Shown here in pieces: positions 1 through 6,236 of a stretch of DNA of 8,804 bases (position 1 is its first letter; each line of letters begins with the position of its first letter). A program made the translations under genes and the position numbers. A model generated the notes under the pieces. That model was not told where the DNA came from, ran no database searches, and saw only the letters and a program-made list of their open reading frames with translations. Origin of the DNA: an uncultured Finegoldia sp. (GTDB taxonomy: Bacteria; Bacillota; Clostridia; Tissierellales; Peptoniphilaceae). The DNA lies in the NCBI RefSeq assembly GCF_900766215.1, contig NZ_CAAFUQ010000065.1:1-8804 (forward strand), written 5' to 3'.

Positions 1-71
1 TACCCAAAAATGTTAGCATTTATTCTATTAAAATTAATTTTATTGTTAATTTAAAATTAAATTTTTTTAAT

Positions 72-104
72 AAAAAAAGGGAATCTACCAAATGATAAAT
101 TCCC
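72..104 (-). terminator. Intrinsic terminator of typA
   Basis: Read on the minus strand, GGGAATTTATC and GGTAGATTCCC form an 11-bp stem with two G-U pairs around a 4-base loop (stem 79-104). It is followed directly by seven T (72-78). It begins seven bases after the typA stop codon. Stem, tight loop and T-run make a textbook factor-independent terminator. Confidence 0.88.
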
Positions 105-111
105 ATTAAAA

Positions 112-1938
112 TTATTTATTGTATTTTTTTGATTTATATCTTAATTGAGTATCCAAAATCTTCTTTCTCAATCTCAAATGATGTGGAGTAATTTCAATTA
201 GTTCGTCTTCTTCAACAAATTCCATCATTTCTTCCAAACTCATAATTTTTGGAGGAGAAAGCTTTAACGCTTCATCTGCTGCTGAAGATCTAATATTTGT
301 TTGTGCTTTTTTCTTACAAATATTAACTTCTATGTCTAAACCTTTTGCATTAGAACCTACAACCATTCCTTCATAAACTTCATCTTGTGGTTGTACGAAT
401 AAAATCCCCCTATCTTGTGCTGCATTTAATCCGTAAGCTGTCGCAGTTCCTGTATCATACGAAATCAATGAACCCAATTGACGTTTTGGAATTTCGCCTT
501 TATATGGCTCATATCCTTTTAATTCTGTATTTATAACACCATTACCCTTAGTATCACTTAAAAACTCTTGACGGTATCCTATAAGACCTCTGGAAGGTAT
601 TTCAAATGTAAGTCTAGTGTATCCACTTGATGTATTTGAAATATCTTGCAATTCACCTTTTCTTGTGCCTAATTTTTCAATAACTGTTCCAACGAATCCT
701 TCTTCAATATCAATTGTAACTATCTCTATTGGTTCGAGAATTTTTCCGTCGTCATCTTTCTTGAATAAAACTTCAGGTTTTGATACTTGGAATTCAAATC
801 CTTCACGTCTCATGTTTTCAATTAAAACAGACAAATGAAGTTCTCCCCTACCACTTACTCTAAAAGTATCTGTAGAATCTGTATCTTCAACTTTTAAGCT
901 TACATCAGTTTCTAATTCTTTGTACAATCTAGCACGAACTTGTCTACTTGTTACAAACTTTCCATCTCTTCCTGCAAATGGAGAGTTATTAACAGAGAAA
1001 TTCATCGCCAATGTTGGATTTGAAATACTTACAAATTCTATAGGTTCTAGGTCCTCTTCATTAGTCAAAGTATCTCCTATTTCAATTCCTTCAACACCTG
1101 TCAAGGCAACAATAGATCCAAATTTTGATTCACTAACTTCTACTCTGTTTAATCCGTCAAATTCATAAATCTTTGTTACTTTGATTTTCTTTTTCTTTTC
1201 AGGATCATTGTAATTAACAATCACACAGCTATCATTGACTTTTACTTTCCCTTGCTCAATTTTACCTATACCAATTCTTCCAACATAATCGCTAAAATCA
1301 GTTGTTGAAATCAAAAGTTTGAATGGAGCATCTTCTTCTCCTTCTGGAGCAGGAATATAATCTATGATTTTATCCAATAAAGCAGTCATATCTTCTGGTC
1401 TTTCTTCAAGATCATCAGTTGCAAATCCTTCTCTAGCAGAAGCAAATACAAATGGTGAATCTAAATAAGATTCATCTGCATTTAATTGGATGAACAAATC
1501 CAAAATTTCGTCTACTACTTCATCTACCCTGGCTTCTTTTCTATCGATCTTATTAATACATATAATCGTAGGTAAATTTAGTTCAAAAGCCTTTTTCAAT
1601 ACGAACTTTGTTTGTGGCATAGGACCTTCAAAAGCGTCTACTACCAAAACAACGCCGCTTGTCATCTTTAATACACGTTCAACTTCTCCCCCAAAGTCAG
1701 CATGACCTGGAGTATCTATAATATTAATTTTATGATTTTTGTAGTTAATTGCAGTATTTTTTGAAAGAATAGTAATTCCTCTTTCGCGTTCAATATCGTT
1801 ACTATCCATAACACGTTCTTGAACTTCCTGATTTTCTCTAAAAATACCACTTGTTTTCAATAACCCATCTACCAAAGTTGTCTTACCATGGTCAACATGG
1901 GCAATTATTGCTACATTTCTTACATCTTCTCTTTTCAA
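112..1938 (-). CDS. typA: Translational GTPase TypA/BipA
   Basis: TypA/BipA is an EF-G-like GTPase that binds the 70S ribosome and supports ribosome assembly and growth under stress, especially cold. Numbered from the TTG at 1938 (608 residues, normal for the family), the G domain shows G1 AHVDHGKT (13-20), G2 RGIT (53-56), G3 DTPGH (75-79) and G4 NKID (129-132), with a G5-like SAREG further on. Beta-barrel domain 2, the EF-G-like domains and the BipA-specific C-terminus (around GLNAAQDRG and TNIRSSAADEA) follow. An in-frame ATG at 1971 would add 11 residues, but it overlaps a TATAAT box. The TTG has a good Shine-Dalgarno AGAGGGAAG seven bases upstream and gives the usual family N-terminus (KREDVRN). 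The gene appears monocistronic, with its own promoter and terminator. Identification is very secure; the start is well supported but inferred. Confidence 0.97.
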   Translation of the reverse strand: MKREDVRNVAIIAHVDHGKTTLVDGLLKTSGIFRENQEVQERVMDSNDIERERGITILSKNTAINYKNHKINIIDTPGHADFGGEVERVLKMTSGVVLVVDAFEGPMPQTKFVLKKAFELNLPTIICINKIDRKEARVDEVVDEILDLFIQLNADESYLDSPFVFASAREGFATDDLEERPEDMTALLDKIIDYIPAPEGEEDAPFKLLISTTDFSDYVGRIGIGKIEQGKVKVNDSCVIVNYNDPEKKKKIKVTKIYEFDGLNRVEVSESKFGSIVALTGVEGIEIGDTLTNEEDLEPIEFVSISNPTLAMNFSVNNSPFAGRDGKFVTSRQVRARLYKELETDVSLKVEDTDSTDTFRVSGRGELHLSVLIENMRREGFEFQVSKPEVLFKKDDDGKILEPIEIVTIDIEEGFVGTVIEKLGTRKGELQDISNTSSGYTRLTFEIPSRGLIGYRQEFLSDTKGNGVINTELKGYEPYKGEIPKRQLGSLISYDTGTATAYGLNAAQDRGILFVQPQDEVYEGMVVGSNAKGLDIEVNICKKKAQTNIRSSAADEALKLSPPKIMSLEEMMEFVEEDELIEITPHHLRLRKKILDTQLRYKSKKYNK

Positions 1939-1945
1939 AATTCCA

Positions 1946-1954
1946 CTTCCCTCT
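1946..1954 (-). promoter_or_regulatory. typA ribosome binding site (decides TTG start)
   Basis: AGAGGGAAG on the minus strand lies seven bases before the TTG at 1938. No comparable site lies before the ATG at 1971. This places the start at TTG. Confidence 0.75.
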
Positions 1955-1956
1955 AA

Positions 1957-1982
1957 TTTGTGACACTTCATTATATCACAAA
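1957..1982. promoter_or_regulatory. 7-bp inverted repeat spanning the typA -10 region
   Basis: TTTGTGA (1957-1963) and TCACAAA (1976-1982) are perfect inverted arms separated by 12 bp, and the spacer contains the -10 box of typA. The position fits an operator covering -10 and transcription start. The arms resemble Rex or CRP/FNR half-sites, but the 12-bp spacing does not match those consensus sites. No regulator is assigned. Confidence 0.35.
1970..1978 (-). promoter_or_regulatory. typA promoter, extended -10
   Basis: The minus strand reads TGATATAAT, a TGn extended -10 joined to a perfect TATAAT (1975 to 1970). The region upstream is T-rich without a clear -35, which extended -10 promoters tolerate. 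The expected transcription start is near 1963, giving a leader of about 25 bases to the TTG start. Confidence 0.65.
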
Positions 1983-2036
1983 AAACAAAAAATAAAAGAA
2001 AAATTTATGTAAAAATCGTATTAGATAATTTTTCAC

Positions 2037-2086
2037 AATAAAACAAGCTATTAGATTCCTCGTTAATTAGGCTTCACTAATAGCTT
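2037..2086 (-). terminator. Terminator overlapping the end of the anti-sigma-type gene
   Basis: On the minus strand, AAGCTATTAG (2086-2077) and CTAATAGCTT (2054-2045) form a perfect 10-bp stem with a 22-base loop, followed by GTTTTATT. The 5' arm lies inside the last codons of the upstream gene and its stop codon (2063-2065) lies in the loop. The T-run is interrupted, so termination may be moderate. Confidence 0.6.
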
Positions 2087-2455
2087 TGCTTCAACATAAT
2101 TCTCTTTAATTTTTAATTCGTCAGCTAATTCACTTACTATAAATAATCCTCTTCCTCTGACATAAATATCATTATTAAAATAACTGTTAGAACAATAATC
2201 AATTCCCGTACCTTCATCTTTTACACAAATTTTTACGGAGTCATCATTTAATTTTATTTTAAAAGTTATTTTTTTATTTATATCAAATTGGTTACCATGT
2301 TCTAGTCCATTAAATATTAATTCATTAATTATTAATCGTATATCATAAAGAAGTTCTTCATCCGGTACAACTTTTCTTAATAGTCTGAGCATAGTATGAA
2401 TATTTTTAGTAGCAATTGATCTATCACTGACAAACTGCCTCTTAAACATATACAT
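2063..2455 (-). CDS. Anti-sigma-factor-type ATP-binding protein (RsbW/SpoIIAB-like GHKL fold)
   Basis: A small stand-alone GHKL ATPase of the RsbW/SpoIIAB type. Characterised members bind a sigma factor and phosphorylate an anti-anti-sigma partner. With the ATG at 2455 it is 130 residues, near the usual 135-160. The N-box is INELIFNGLEHGN (43-55, with E45, N49 and H53), G1 is DEGTGI (80-85) and G2 is GRGLFIV (101-107). The protein is soluble with no membrane segment. The longer frame begins with TTG at 2482, which lacks a Shine-Dalgarno and lies upstream of a TATAAT box. ATG 2455 has GGGTGAT three bases before it, matching the 3' part of the anti-16S sequence. A second ATG at 2449 is possible. 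No sigma factor or STAS-domain anti-anti-sigma gene is next to it, so the target is unknown. The fold is clear; the partner-switching role is family inference. Confidence 0.8.
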   Translation of the reverse strand: MYMFKRQFVSDRSIATKNIHTMLRLLRKVVPDEELLYDIRLIINELIFNGLEHGNQFDINKKITFKIKLNDDSVKICVKDEGTGIDYCSNSYFNNDIYVRGRGLFIVSELADELKIKENYVEAKLLVKPN

Positions 2456-2458
2456 ATT

Positions 2459-2477
2459 ATCACCCAGTATGATTATA
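2459..2477 (-). promoter_or_regulatory. -10 box and ribosome binding site of the anti-sigma-type gene
   Basis: A perfect TATAAT on the minus strand (2477-2472) is followed by the Shine-Dalgarno-like GGGTGAT (2465-2459) and ATG at 2455. The best -35 at 17 bp, GTTAAA (2500-2495), is weak. If this box is used, the leader is only about 10 bases long and the upstream TTG cannot be the start. Confidence 0.5.
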
Positions 2478-2570
2478 CCCAAATATTCAGGAAATTTAAC
2501 ATTTTATCATTAAATGTTTAAAATATAAATAAAAACCAAAAAATGATTAGAAATTTTTACAGTGGGTATA

Positions 2571-2576
2571 TATAAT
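2571..2576 (+). promoter_or_regulatory. Candidate -10 of the rubredoxin promoter
   Basis: Perfect TATAAT 45 bp before the rubredoxin start. A 17-bp spacer would place TAGAAA (2548-2553) as the -35, four of six consensus bases. An alternative pair is TTTACA (2556-2561) with TATACC (2578-2583). The expected start near 2583 falls in the inverted repeat described next. Confidence 0.5.
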
Positions 2577-2579
2577 TTA

Positions 2580-2595
2580 TACCTGATGACAGGTA
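2580..2595. promoter_or_regulatory. Inverted repeat at the rubredoxin transcription start (operator candidate)
   Basis: TACCTGATGACAGGTA consists of perfect 6-bp arms (TACCTG and CAGGTA) around ATGA. It starts four bases after the candidate -10, so it covers the likely transcription start. It is the most GC-rich patch in this leader. It could bind a repressor or form a small 5' hairpin. I do not recognise the regulator. Confidence 0.4.
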
Positions 2596-2620
2596 ATTAT
2601 CTTAAAGGGGGAAATTAAAC

Positions 2621-2782
2621 ATGAAAAAATATGTATGTGACGTATGCGGATATATCTACGATCCAGCTGAAGGAGATCCAGATGCAGGTGTTCAACCACA
2701 AACAGCTTTTGAAGATTTAGCTGAAGATTGGGTTTGCCCAATTTGTGGCGCTGGAAAAGAAGATTTTTCAGTAGTAGAATAA
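2621..2782 (+). CDS. Rubredoxin
   Basis: A 53-residue rubredoxin, a cytosolic one-electron carrier with a single iron held by four cysteines. In anaerobes it feeds reductases such as rubrerythrin, superoxide reductase or flavodiiron proteins that remove oxygen, superoxide or peroxide. The ligands are two knuckles, C6-x-x-C9-G and C39-P-x-C42-G. The aromatic core residues Y4, Y11, Y13, F30, W37 and F49 are in place. Length matches the 52-54 of classical rubredoxins, with no extra domain. ATG 2621 has the Shine-Dalgarno AAAGGGGG nine bases upstream. It is the only plus-strand gene here, divergent from the anti-sigma-type gene and convergent with engB, and appears monocistronic. Its usual partner enzymes are not adjacent. 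The identification is nearly certain from the cysteine pattern and overall sequence; the electron acceptor cannot be told. Confidence 0.96.
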   Translation: MKKYVCDVCGYIYDPAEGDPDAGVQPQTAFEDLAEDWVCPICGAGKEDFSVVE

Positions 2783-2798
2783 TTCAATACAATTAGTC

Positions 2799-2841
2799 GA
2801 TTGGCAATAATATCATAAAAGACATAATATTATTGTCAATC
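2799..2841. repeat. Long inverted repeat after rubredoxin (15-bp stem)
   Basis: GATTGGCAATAATAT (2799-2813) pairs with ATATTATTGTCAATC (2827-2841): 15 bp with one G-T pair and a 13-base loop. It begins 16 bases after the rubredoxin stop. It is followed by an A-run rather than a T-run on the plus strand and has no T-run on the minus strand, so it is not a standard intrinsic terminator. It may protect the rubredoxin mRNA 3' end or pause polymerase ahead of the next hairpin. Confidence 0.6.
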
Positions 2842-2851
2842 AAAAAATGTT

Positions 2852-2882
2852 TTAAAAATAAAACCCCAAGAAATTGGGGTTT
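2852..2882 (-). terminator. engB terminator, possibly bidirectional
   Basis: AAACCCCAA (2861-2869) and TTGGGGTTT (2874-2882) form a perfect 9-bp stem around a GAAA loop in the plus-strand reading. On the minus strand the stem is followed by a T-rich run across 2863-2852, a strong terminator eight bases after the engB stop. On the plus strand it is followed by TTT and a broken T-rich stretch, so it may also stop rubredoxin transcripts. Confidence 0.85.
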
Positions 2883-2890
2883 AATTACTT

Positions 2891-3496
2891 TTATTCTTCA
2901 ATTCCACTTCCATGTTTTAAAATCATTTCAAGCTGTTCAATTACAGCTTCTTTATTTTTCTTAGAAGTTGAACTATATTCGTAGATTAGATTATCATCAT
3001 CTATGCATAGTTCTTTTTTTATTATGTTTAAGTTCTTTTTAATCATAGTTTTACCGATTTTATCTAGTTTTGTTGCAATAACAAATCCACAAAATCCACT
3101 TTGAATTATCCAATTGTACATTTCCTTATCTTGTACGGTTGGCTTATGTCTAATATCTACAATCAAAAACACTTCATACAAATTTCTTCTATTATTCAAA
3201 TAAGTTTCAATAACTTGAGCCCACTTTTTCTTTTCGGATTTTGATGTTTGGGCATACCCATATCCGGGCAAATCCACTAATCTAAACTCATTATTTGCAT
3301 TGTAAAAGTTTACTGTGCGGGTTTTCCCTGGTTTAGAAGAAGTCCTAGCTAAGTTTTTTCTGTCTAGAATTGAATTGATAAAAGATGACTTACCTACGTT
3401 ACTTCTTCCACAAAAAGCAATTTCTGGCAAAGATTCATCTGGATATTGTTCTTTTAAAAACGCGATTTTCTCTAAATCAGAATTAATTATTCTCAT
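2891..3496 (-). CDS. engB: Ribosome biogenesis GTP-binding protein EngB/YsxC
   Basis: EngB (YsxC in Bacillus, YihA in E. coli) is a small TRAFAC GTPase needed for late assembly of the 50S ribosomal subunit, and essential in several bacteria. From ATG 3496 it is 201 residues, typical for the family. Motifs: G1 GRSNVGKS (30-37), switch region KPGKTRTVNFY (55-65), G3 DLPGYG (75-80), G4 TKLD (142-145) and a G5-like YSSTSKKN (174-181). An in-frame ATG at 3508 would add four residues, but that ATG is part of the Shine-Dalgarno context. GGAGGTG (3506-3500) lies ideally before ATG 3496, so the shorter form is preferred. The gene has its own extended -10 promoter and a terminator. It follows kdpD on the same strand with no visible hairpin between them, so some read-through is possible. 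The often-seen neighbour lon is absent here. Confidence 0.96.
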   Translation of the reverse strand: MRIINSDLEKIAFLKEQYPDESLPEIAFCGRSNVGKSSFINSILDRKNLARTSSKPGKTRTVNFYNANNEFRLVDLPGYGYAQTSKSEKKKWAQVIETYLNNRRNLYEVFLIVDIRHKPTVQDKEMYNWIIQSGFCGFVIATKLDKIGKTMIKKNLNIIKKELCIDDDNLIYEYSSTSKKNKEAVIEQLEMILKHGSGIEE

Positions 3497-3499
3497 GTT

Positions 3500-3531
3500 C
3501 ACCTCCATATAGTGTATAATTGATTATATCA
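3500..3531 (-). promoter_or_regulatory. engB extended -10 promoter and ribosome binding site
   Basis: The minus strand has TGATATAAT (3531-3523), an extended -10 with perfect TATAAT, and no convincing -35. The start expected near 3516 leaves a leader of about 20 bases. The Shine-Dalgarno GGAGGTG (3506-3500) ends three bases before ATG 3496 and overlaps the ATG at 3508, which argues against that upstream start. Confidence 0.65.
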
Positions 3532-3582
3532 AAACTTTAAAAATTTTCATAAATCCTTATATAACGGTATTAATTTATTATT

Positions 3583-5511
3583 TTATAATGCTTTGAGATT
3601 AAAAGTAAATATTGCTCCTTTGGGCTTATTGTCTTCAACTTTTATTGACCCGCCATGTGCTTCTACTATGATCTTACATAGATATAACCCTAAACCTATA
3701 CTTCTTTTATTGTCAGATATTTTATCATTGGATGTATAAAATTTTCGAAAAATTTTTTCCTTATCATTATCTCTTATACCATTTCCATCATCACAAATTT
3801 GTATTATTGTATTTCCGTCCTTTTTAAAAGCTTTAATCAGAATATTTGATCCTTCATCTGTATATTTTATAGCATTATCTACCAAGTTTATGATTACTTG
3901 AATAATTAGCCTTACGTCCATGTTTGCCATCAAATATTCATCTTCAATATCAACATTTATATTGTGTTTTCTTTTATCTCTATTTATATGCTTTAAAGCT
4001 TCATCAATTACTTCTTCAACAATTTGTGGTTCAATTTTTAGCTTCATCCTTCCTTCTTCTACTCTAGTAATAGATAGTATGTTTTCTATCAGATTTAACA
4101 GCCATTGAGAATCATCATAAATATCTTGAAATAGTTCTAATTTCATTGATTCAGTCAAGTTTTTATAGTTATTTAGCAATATATCCGAATCCCCACAAAT
4201 AGTGGTTAAAGGTGTTCTCAAATCATGTGATATAGATCGTAATAGATTGGTCTTAAATTGCTCATCTTTTATTTTCAAGTTTGCTCTATTCTTATCCTCA
4301 ATCACTTTTTCCTTCTCAAGTGCTAGTGACATATCTCCTAGAATAGCTAATAAGATTTTGTTTTCAACCGAATCCAACCTGTCCTTATATAAATATATAC
4401 CAATTATTCCATAAACATTTGTATTATTTCTTATAGTATAATACAGATATTTAGCCTCTGGTAAATATCTGGTAGTAGCCCCAGCATTACTATTGTGTAA
4501 ATAAGCCCATTCTACTATTTCCTTTTCTTCTTCCGGATCCGAAATTTCATTATCCTTTACAGAATTATAACAAAATTTTAATGGCTTTTGAATTTCATTA
4601 TCTAATATATCATAATATTTAATATTTCTTTTTAATAGATTCGATAACTGATTACATCCTGTTTCAATTATTTCAGATTTCGTTATTTTAGATTGTAACA
4701 TCTGATTTGTCTCTAATAATAACTTAGTAATGTATATCATATTAGATGAATTTTCTGCACTTTTTTTTATACGACTAGCTAATTTACTCGTCAAAAATGA
4801 GACTATCAATAAAACTAAAAATGTTATTATATAATTTTTATTATAAAAAGAAAAACTCAAAGTTGGCTCAGTAAAACAAAAATTAAAAGCTAAAACACAA
4901 ATTATCGATGCCGTCATACTTAAAATTTCATTATACGTTATAAGCGCTATAAAAAACACTCCTAATATATATATCATTATAATATTTGATTCACCAAATT
5001 TATAAAAATAAAATACATAACCAGCTAATGTGCATAAAATCAATATAAATAAACTAATAAATACATCTCGAATGATGTTTTTATTAGTTTCAAATCGTTT
5101 AATTGAAAAATCCTCGTAAAAAGGAACGATATGAATGTCTATATCCTCAATCTTTTCAATCACTTCATCACAGATGCTTTTATTTGATATAAAAAAATTC
5201 CTCTGGTTGTTGTTTCTCCCCAGAACAATTTTTTTTACTCTGTATAACTTTGCAAAATTAACTATTTGAGCCGCAATATCATCATCATAAATTATTTCAA
5301 TCATGGCTCCGATACTTTCAGCTAAATCTAAGTTTTGTTGTAAAAATCCTTTTTCTTGTTTTTTTTGGTAATCATTTCTATCGCAAACATATAATGCAAT
5401 AAGCCTTGCGTTTTCTTTACTAGCTATTTCGTTGGCTTTCTTTATTACCAAGCTATTTGACTTTGCATCAGATATACAAACTAATATTGAATCTTTAGCT
5501 TTTTCAATCAT
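3583..5511 (-). CDS. kdpD: KdpD sensor histidine kinase lacking the N-terminal KdpD domain
   Basis: Membrane sensor kinase that phosphorylates KdpE to control the Kdp potassium pump. Its 642 residues compare with about 890-900 for full-length KdpD. The order seen is universal-stress-protein-like domain (about 7-130), four membrane segments (about 150-170, 176-192, 196-213, 227-244) as in the DUF4118 module, a GAF-like region (about 265-400), HisKA with SISHDLRTPLT (426-436, phospho-acceptor H429, phosphatase-type HDxxT), and the ATPase with N-box INLVDNAIKYT (541-551), G1 DDGNGI (574-579) and G2 GLGLYL (606-611). The roughly 230-residue N-terminal domain with its Walker A loop is absent. The preceding frame is kdpE, so this is not a local frameshift. 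ATG 5511 lies one base after the kdpE stop, with GGAGA inside the end of kdpE, implying translational coupling. All kinase residues are intact, so it should be active; altered signal input is inferred. Confidence 0.92.
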   Translation of the reverse strand: MIEKAKDSILVCISDAKSNSLVIKKANEIASKENARLIALYVCDRNDYQKKQEKGFLQQNLDLAESIGAMIEIIYDDDIAAQIVNFAKLYRVKKIVLGRNNNQRNFFISNKSICDEVIEKIEDIDIHIVPFYEDFSIKRFETNKNIIRDVFISLFILILCTLAGYVFYFYKFGESNIIMIYILGVFFIALITYNEILSMTASIICVLAFNFCFTEPTLSFSFYNKNYIITFLVLLIVSFLTSKLASRIKKSAENSSNMIYITKLLLETNQMLQSKITKSEIIETGCNQLSNLLKRNIKYYDILDNEIQKPLKFCYNSVKDNEISDPEEEKEIVEWAYLHNSNAGATTRYLPEAKYLYYTIRNNTNVYGIIGIYLYKDRLDSVENKILLAILGDMSLALEKEKVIEDKNRANLKIKDEQFKTNLLRSISHDLRTPLTTICGDSDILLNNYKNLTESMKLELFQDIYDDSQWLLNLIENILSITRVEEGRMKLKIEPQIVEEVIDEALKHINRDKRKHNINVDIEDEYLMANMDVRLIIQVIINLVDNAIKYTDEGSNILIKAFKKDGNTIIQICDDGNGIRDNDKEKIFRKFYTSNDKISDNKRSIGLGLYLCKIIVEAHGGSIKVEDNKPKGAIFTFNLKAL

Positions 5512-5512
5512 A

Positions 5513-6232
5513 TTATTTCTCCGAATCTGACTTATTAACCCTTATCATTTTATATCCTACGCCTATATGAGTTTGAATATACTTCTCACAAGATACTTTT
5601 TCTATTTTTTTCCTAAGAGAAGTCATATAAACTCTTAATGAAGATAAATCAGAATCTAAATAATTCACCCAAATAGTTTTTAAAATATATTGATGAGTAA
5701 GAACTTTACCTATATTTTTGGATAGTAAACATAATAAACTGTATTCAATTGGCATTAAATGGATTTCTTCTCCTTTAACAAACACACTTCTTGAAGGATA
5801 ATCAATTTTTATATCGCCATTCTCAAATGTTACATTATTATCTATTCTATTATTTTCAGAATAATTTAAACGTCTTATCGTAGAGCGAACTCTAGCCAAT
5901 AATTCCTCAACATTAAATGGTTTAGTTAAAAAATCATCAGCTCCTGCATCTAATGCTTCTATTTTATCTTCGTCGTTACTCCTCGCACTTATTACAATAA
6001 TCGGAGTAGTTGAAAACTCTCTGAATTTTTTAATAAGATCAATTCCGTCAATATCAGGTAACCCTAAATCTACAAAAACTATATCGTATTTGTTCGTAGT
6101 AAATAACAATAGTGCTTCACTACCATTTACAGCTAAATCATAATTAAATCTATTTATTTTTAAAGTATTAGAAATTAGATTTCTAACTGCTCTGTCATCT
6201 TCTATTATTAATATTCTTGTGTTGTCATTCAT
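5513..6232 (-). CDS. kdpE: KdpE response regulator (OmpR/PhoB family)
   Basis: Cytosolic transcription factor, the partner of KdpD, expected to activate the kdp pump promoter. It has 239 residues. The receiver domain (about 5-120) carries the acidic pocket E11-D12-D13, phospho-acceptor D55 in VFVDLGLPD, switch S82 and K104 in TKPF. The winged-helix DNA-binding domain spans about 135-232, with the recognition helix near SSLRVYMTSLRKKIE (197-211) and the wing ending in GVGYKM. ATG 6232 has the Shine-Dalgarno AGAGGGGTG four bases upstream. It is first in a two-gene unit with kdpD directly behind it. A terminator separates it from kdpC upstream, so it probably has its own promoter. E before D is the reverse of the enteric kdpDE order. 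The OmpR-type regulator call is certain from sequence; KdpE follows from its location and overall similarity. Confidence 0.92.
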   Translation of the reverse strand: MNDNTRILIIEDDRAVRNLISNTLKINRFNYDLAVNGSEALLLFTTNKYDIVFVDLGLPDIDGIDLIKKFREFSTTPIIVISARSNDEDKIEALDAGADDFLTKPFNVEELLARVRSTIRRLNYSENNRIDNNVTFENGDIKIDYPSRSVFVKGEEIHLMPIEYSLLCLLSKNIGKVLTHQYILKTIWVNYLDSDLSSLRVYMTSLRKKIEKVSCEKYIQTHIGVGYKMIRVNKSDSEK

Positions 6233-6236
6233 TTTT

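Noticed and set aside
1..71. AT-rich left edge as a regulatory region or origin
   Set aside because: No frame, clear promoter, box repeats or dyad beyond the typA terminator could be supported.
1957..1982. Rex operator at typA
   Set aside because: Rex sites have TTGTGA and TCACAA about 6 bp apart; here the gap is 12 bp. Kept only as an unassigned dyad.
3515..3528. Palindrome TATAAT-CA-ATTATA upstream of engB as an operator
   Set aside because: It consists of the -10 box plus an AT-rich mirror, likely by chance at this composition. No plus-strand gene uses the opposite TATAAT.
3583..5511. kdpD as a frameshifted pseudogene fragment
   Set aside because: The start has a proper coupled ribosome binding site after kdpE, the domain boundary is clean and all kinase motifs are intact.
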